A stretch of 41,422 nucleotides of DNA from an uncultured Lachnospiraceae bacterium (GTDB lineage: Bacteria > Bacillota > Clostridia > Lachnospirales > Lachnospiraceae), in contig CANQSA010000022.1 in assembly GCA_947626415.1 (NCBI GenBank), positions 1 through 41,422 on the forward strand. Reading direction: 5' to 3'. Below the pieces are notes generated by a model that saw only the letters and a program-made list of their open reading frames with translations, was not told the DNA's origin and did no database searches. The position numbers and the translations under genes are program-made. Each line of letters starts with the position of its first letter. The stretch's first letter is position 1. Of this stretch, positions 41,168 through 41,422 are shown one piece after another.

Positions 41168-41204
41168 AAAGTATAGATTGAGTTATCTGCCGCTTTTTCG
41201 TTAG
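41157..41204 (+). pseudogene. RelE/ParE-type toxin, first 15 codons only
   Basis: The frame overlaps the antitoxin end by 11 bp, as in intact pairs, and reads MPSKKYRLSYLPLFR then stops. K-Y-x-L-x-Y-L-P-L-F is the usual start of RelE/ParE-family toxins, which continue for about 80 more residues. The following sequence is unrelated. Confidence 0.5.
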
Positions 41205-41422
41205 ATAATGCACTCGATACTTTTGTCTGCCACGGCAATTATTTTAATGAGCAATTAAATACTGGAACAAAGCTGCTTGTCAGGAGACGATGGAGGTAAT
41301 TTTGAAGGAGGGATAAGTTTGAAACTAAGAGGTAGCGGATAGAGTATAAAATTGAGCATCACAAATAAGCCATCATATGGTGGCCAAAAATTGAATATTA
41401 ACGCAACACCTGATCAAGAGGC
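41205..41422 (+). other. right-edge sequence with short gene fragments
   Basis: A frame LDNALDTFVCHGNYFNEQLN ... LLVRRRWR ends at about 41299; it looks like the end of a coding region that I cannot place. An SD-like AAGGAGGG near 41305 precedes a frame stopping after seven codons. No intact gene is visible up to the window end. Confidence 0.35.

Noticed and set aside
41368-41385. CATCATATGGTGG resembles part of the CRISPR repeat
   Set aside because: Only about ten bases match, with no second unit or spacing, so chance similarity is likely.

Overview
This window looks like chromosome of a spore-forming, strictly anaerobic Firmicute, most likely a clostridium of the Lachnospiraceae type. The basis is the endospore genes (spoIIP, gpr, two CotH-like kinases), an oxygen-sensitive class III ribonucleotide reductase (nrdD/nrdG), and the Firmicute core order holA - rpsT - gpr - spoIIP - lepA - hemW. 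No taxonomic marker such as rRNA is present, so the assignment is an inference.

Layout. (1) 1-1050: an AT-rich accessory patch (glycine-zipper membrane protein running off the left edge, TerB-like protein, strong terminator) that ends against the last ~60 codons of a truncated comEC. (2) 1276-16029: core chromosome, with holA, a two-domain membrane protein, rpsT on the opposite strand, then nrdD-nrdG-dut behind two NrdR-like boxes. Next come gpr-spoIIP on the minus strand, a CotH-like gene, and lepA-hemW-mnmA. (3) 16022-27381: a mixed region with a sensor protein carrying a degenerate GGDEF domain, a CotH lipoprotein, a ClpP-like (TepA-type) protease, ilvE, DUF3737 and DUF1275 proteins, a short graveyard of three unrelated gene fragments, a VanX-like lipoprotein, a MATE transporter and mntP. 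(4) 27500-29170: a DUF4143 ATPase and decayed sequence with a probable insertion-sequence remnant. (5) 29328-37474: a complete type II-A CRISPR-Cas locus, with tracrRNA on the minus strand, cas9-cas1-cas2-csn2 overlapping or abutting in that order, a leader, and an array of 29 repeats and 28 spacers. (6) 37475-41422: a gene remnant, a nitrilase-GNAT pair, a Fic protein with repeated operator-like sites, and a decayed toxin-antitoxin pair at the right edge.

How the parts work together. NrdD and NrdG make dNTPs anaerobically and Dut removes dUTP, so they form one nucleotide block. gpr and spoIIP form a sporulation block. The CRISPR locus appears functionally complete: catalytic residues of Cas9 are present, all three adaptation genes are intact, and the tracrRNA has a consensus promoter, an anti-repeat, hairpins and a terminator. 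Sequence polarity in the array (leader-end motif on the left, all variant repeats on the right) shows new spacers enter next to csn2.

The least explained feature is a pair of 136-bp elements, about 98% identical and inverted relative to each other, at 16022-16157 and 27246-27381. Each sits directly before the ribosome binding site of a different gene (a sensor protein; mntP), folds into several perfect hairpins, and carries a 48-codon GTG-started reading frame. Each frame has its own Shine-Dalgarno outside the repeat and ends in an ATGA overlap with the downstream start codon. This is the best candidate here for something undescribed.
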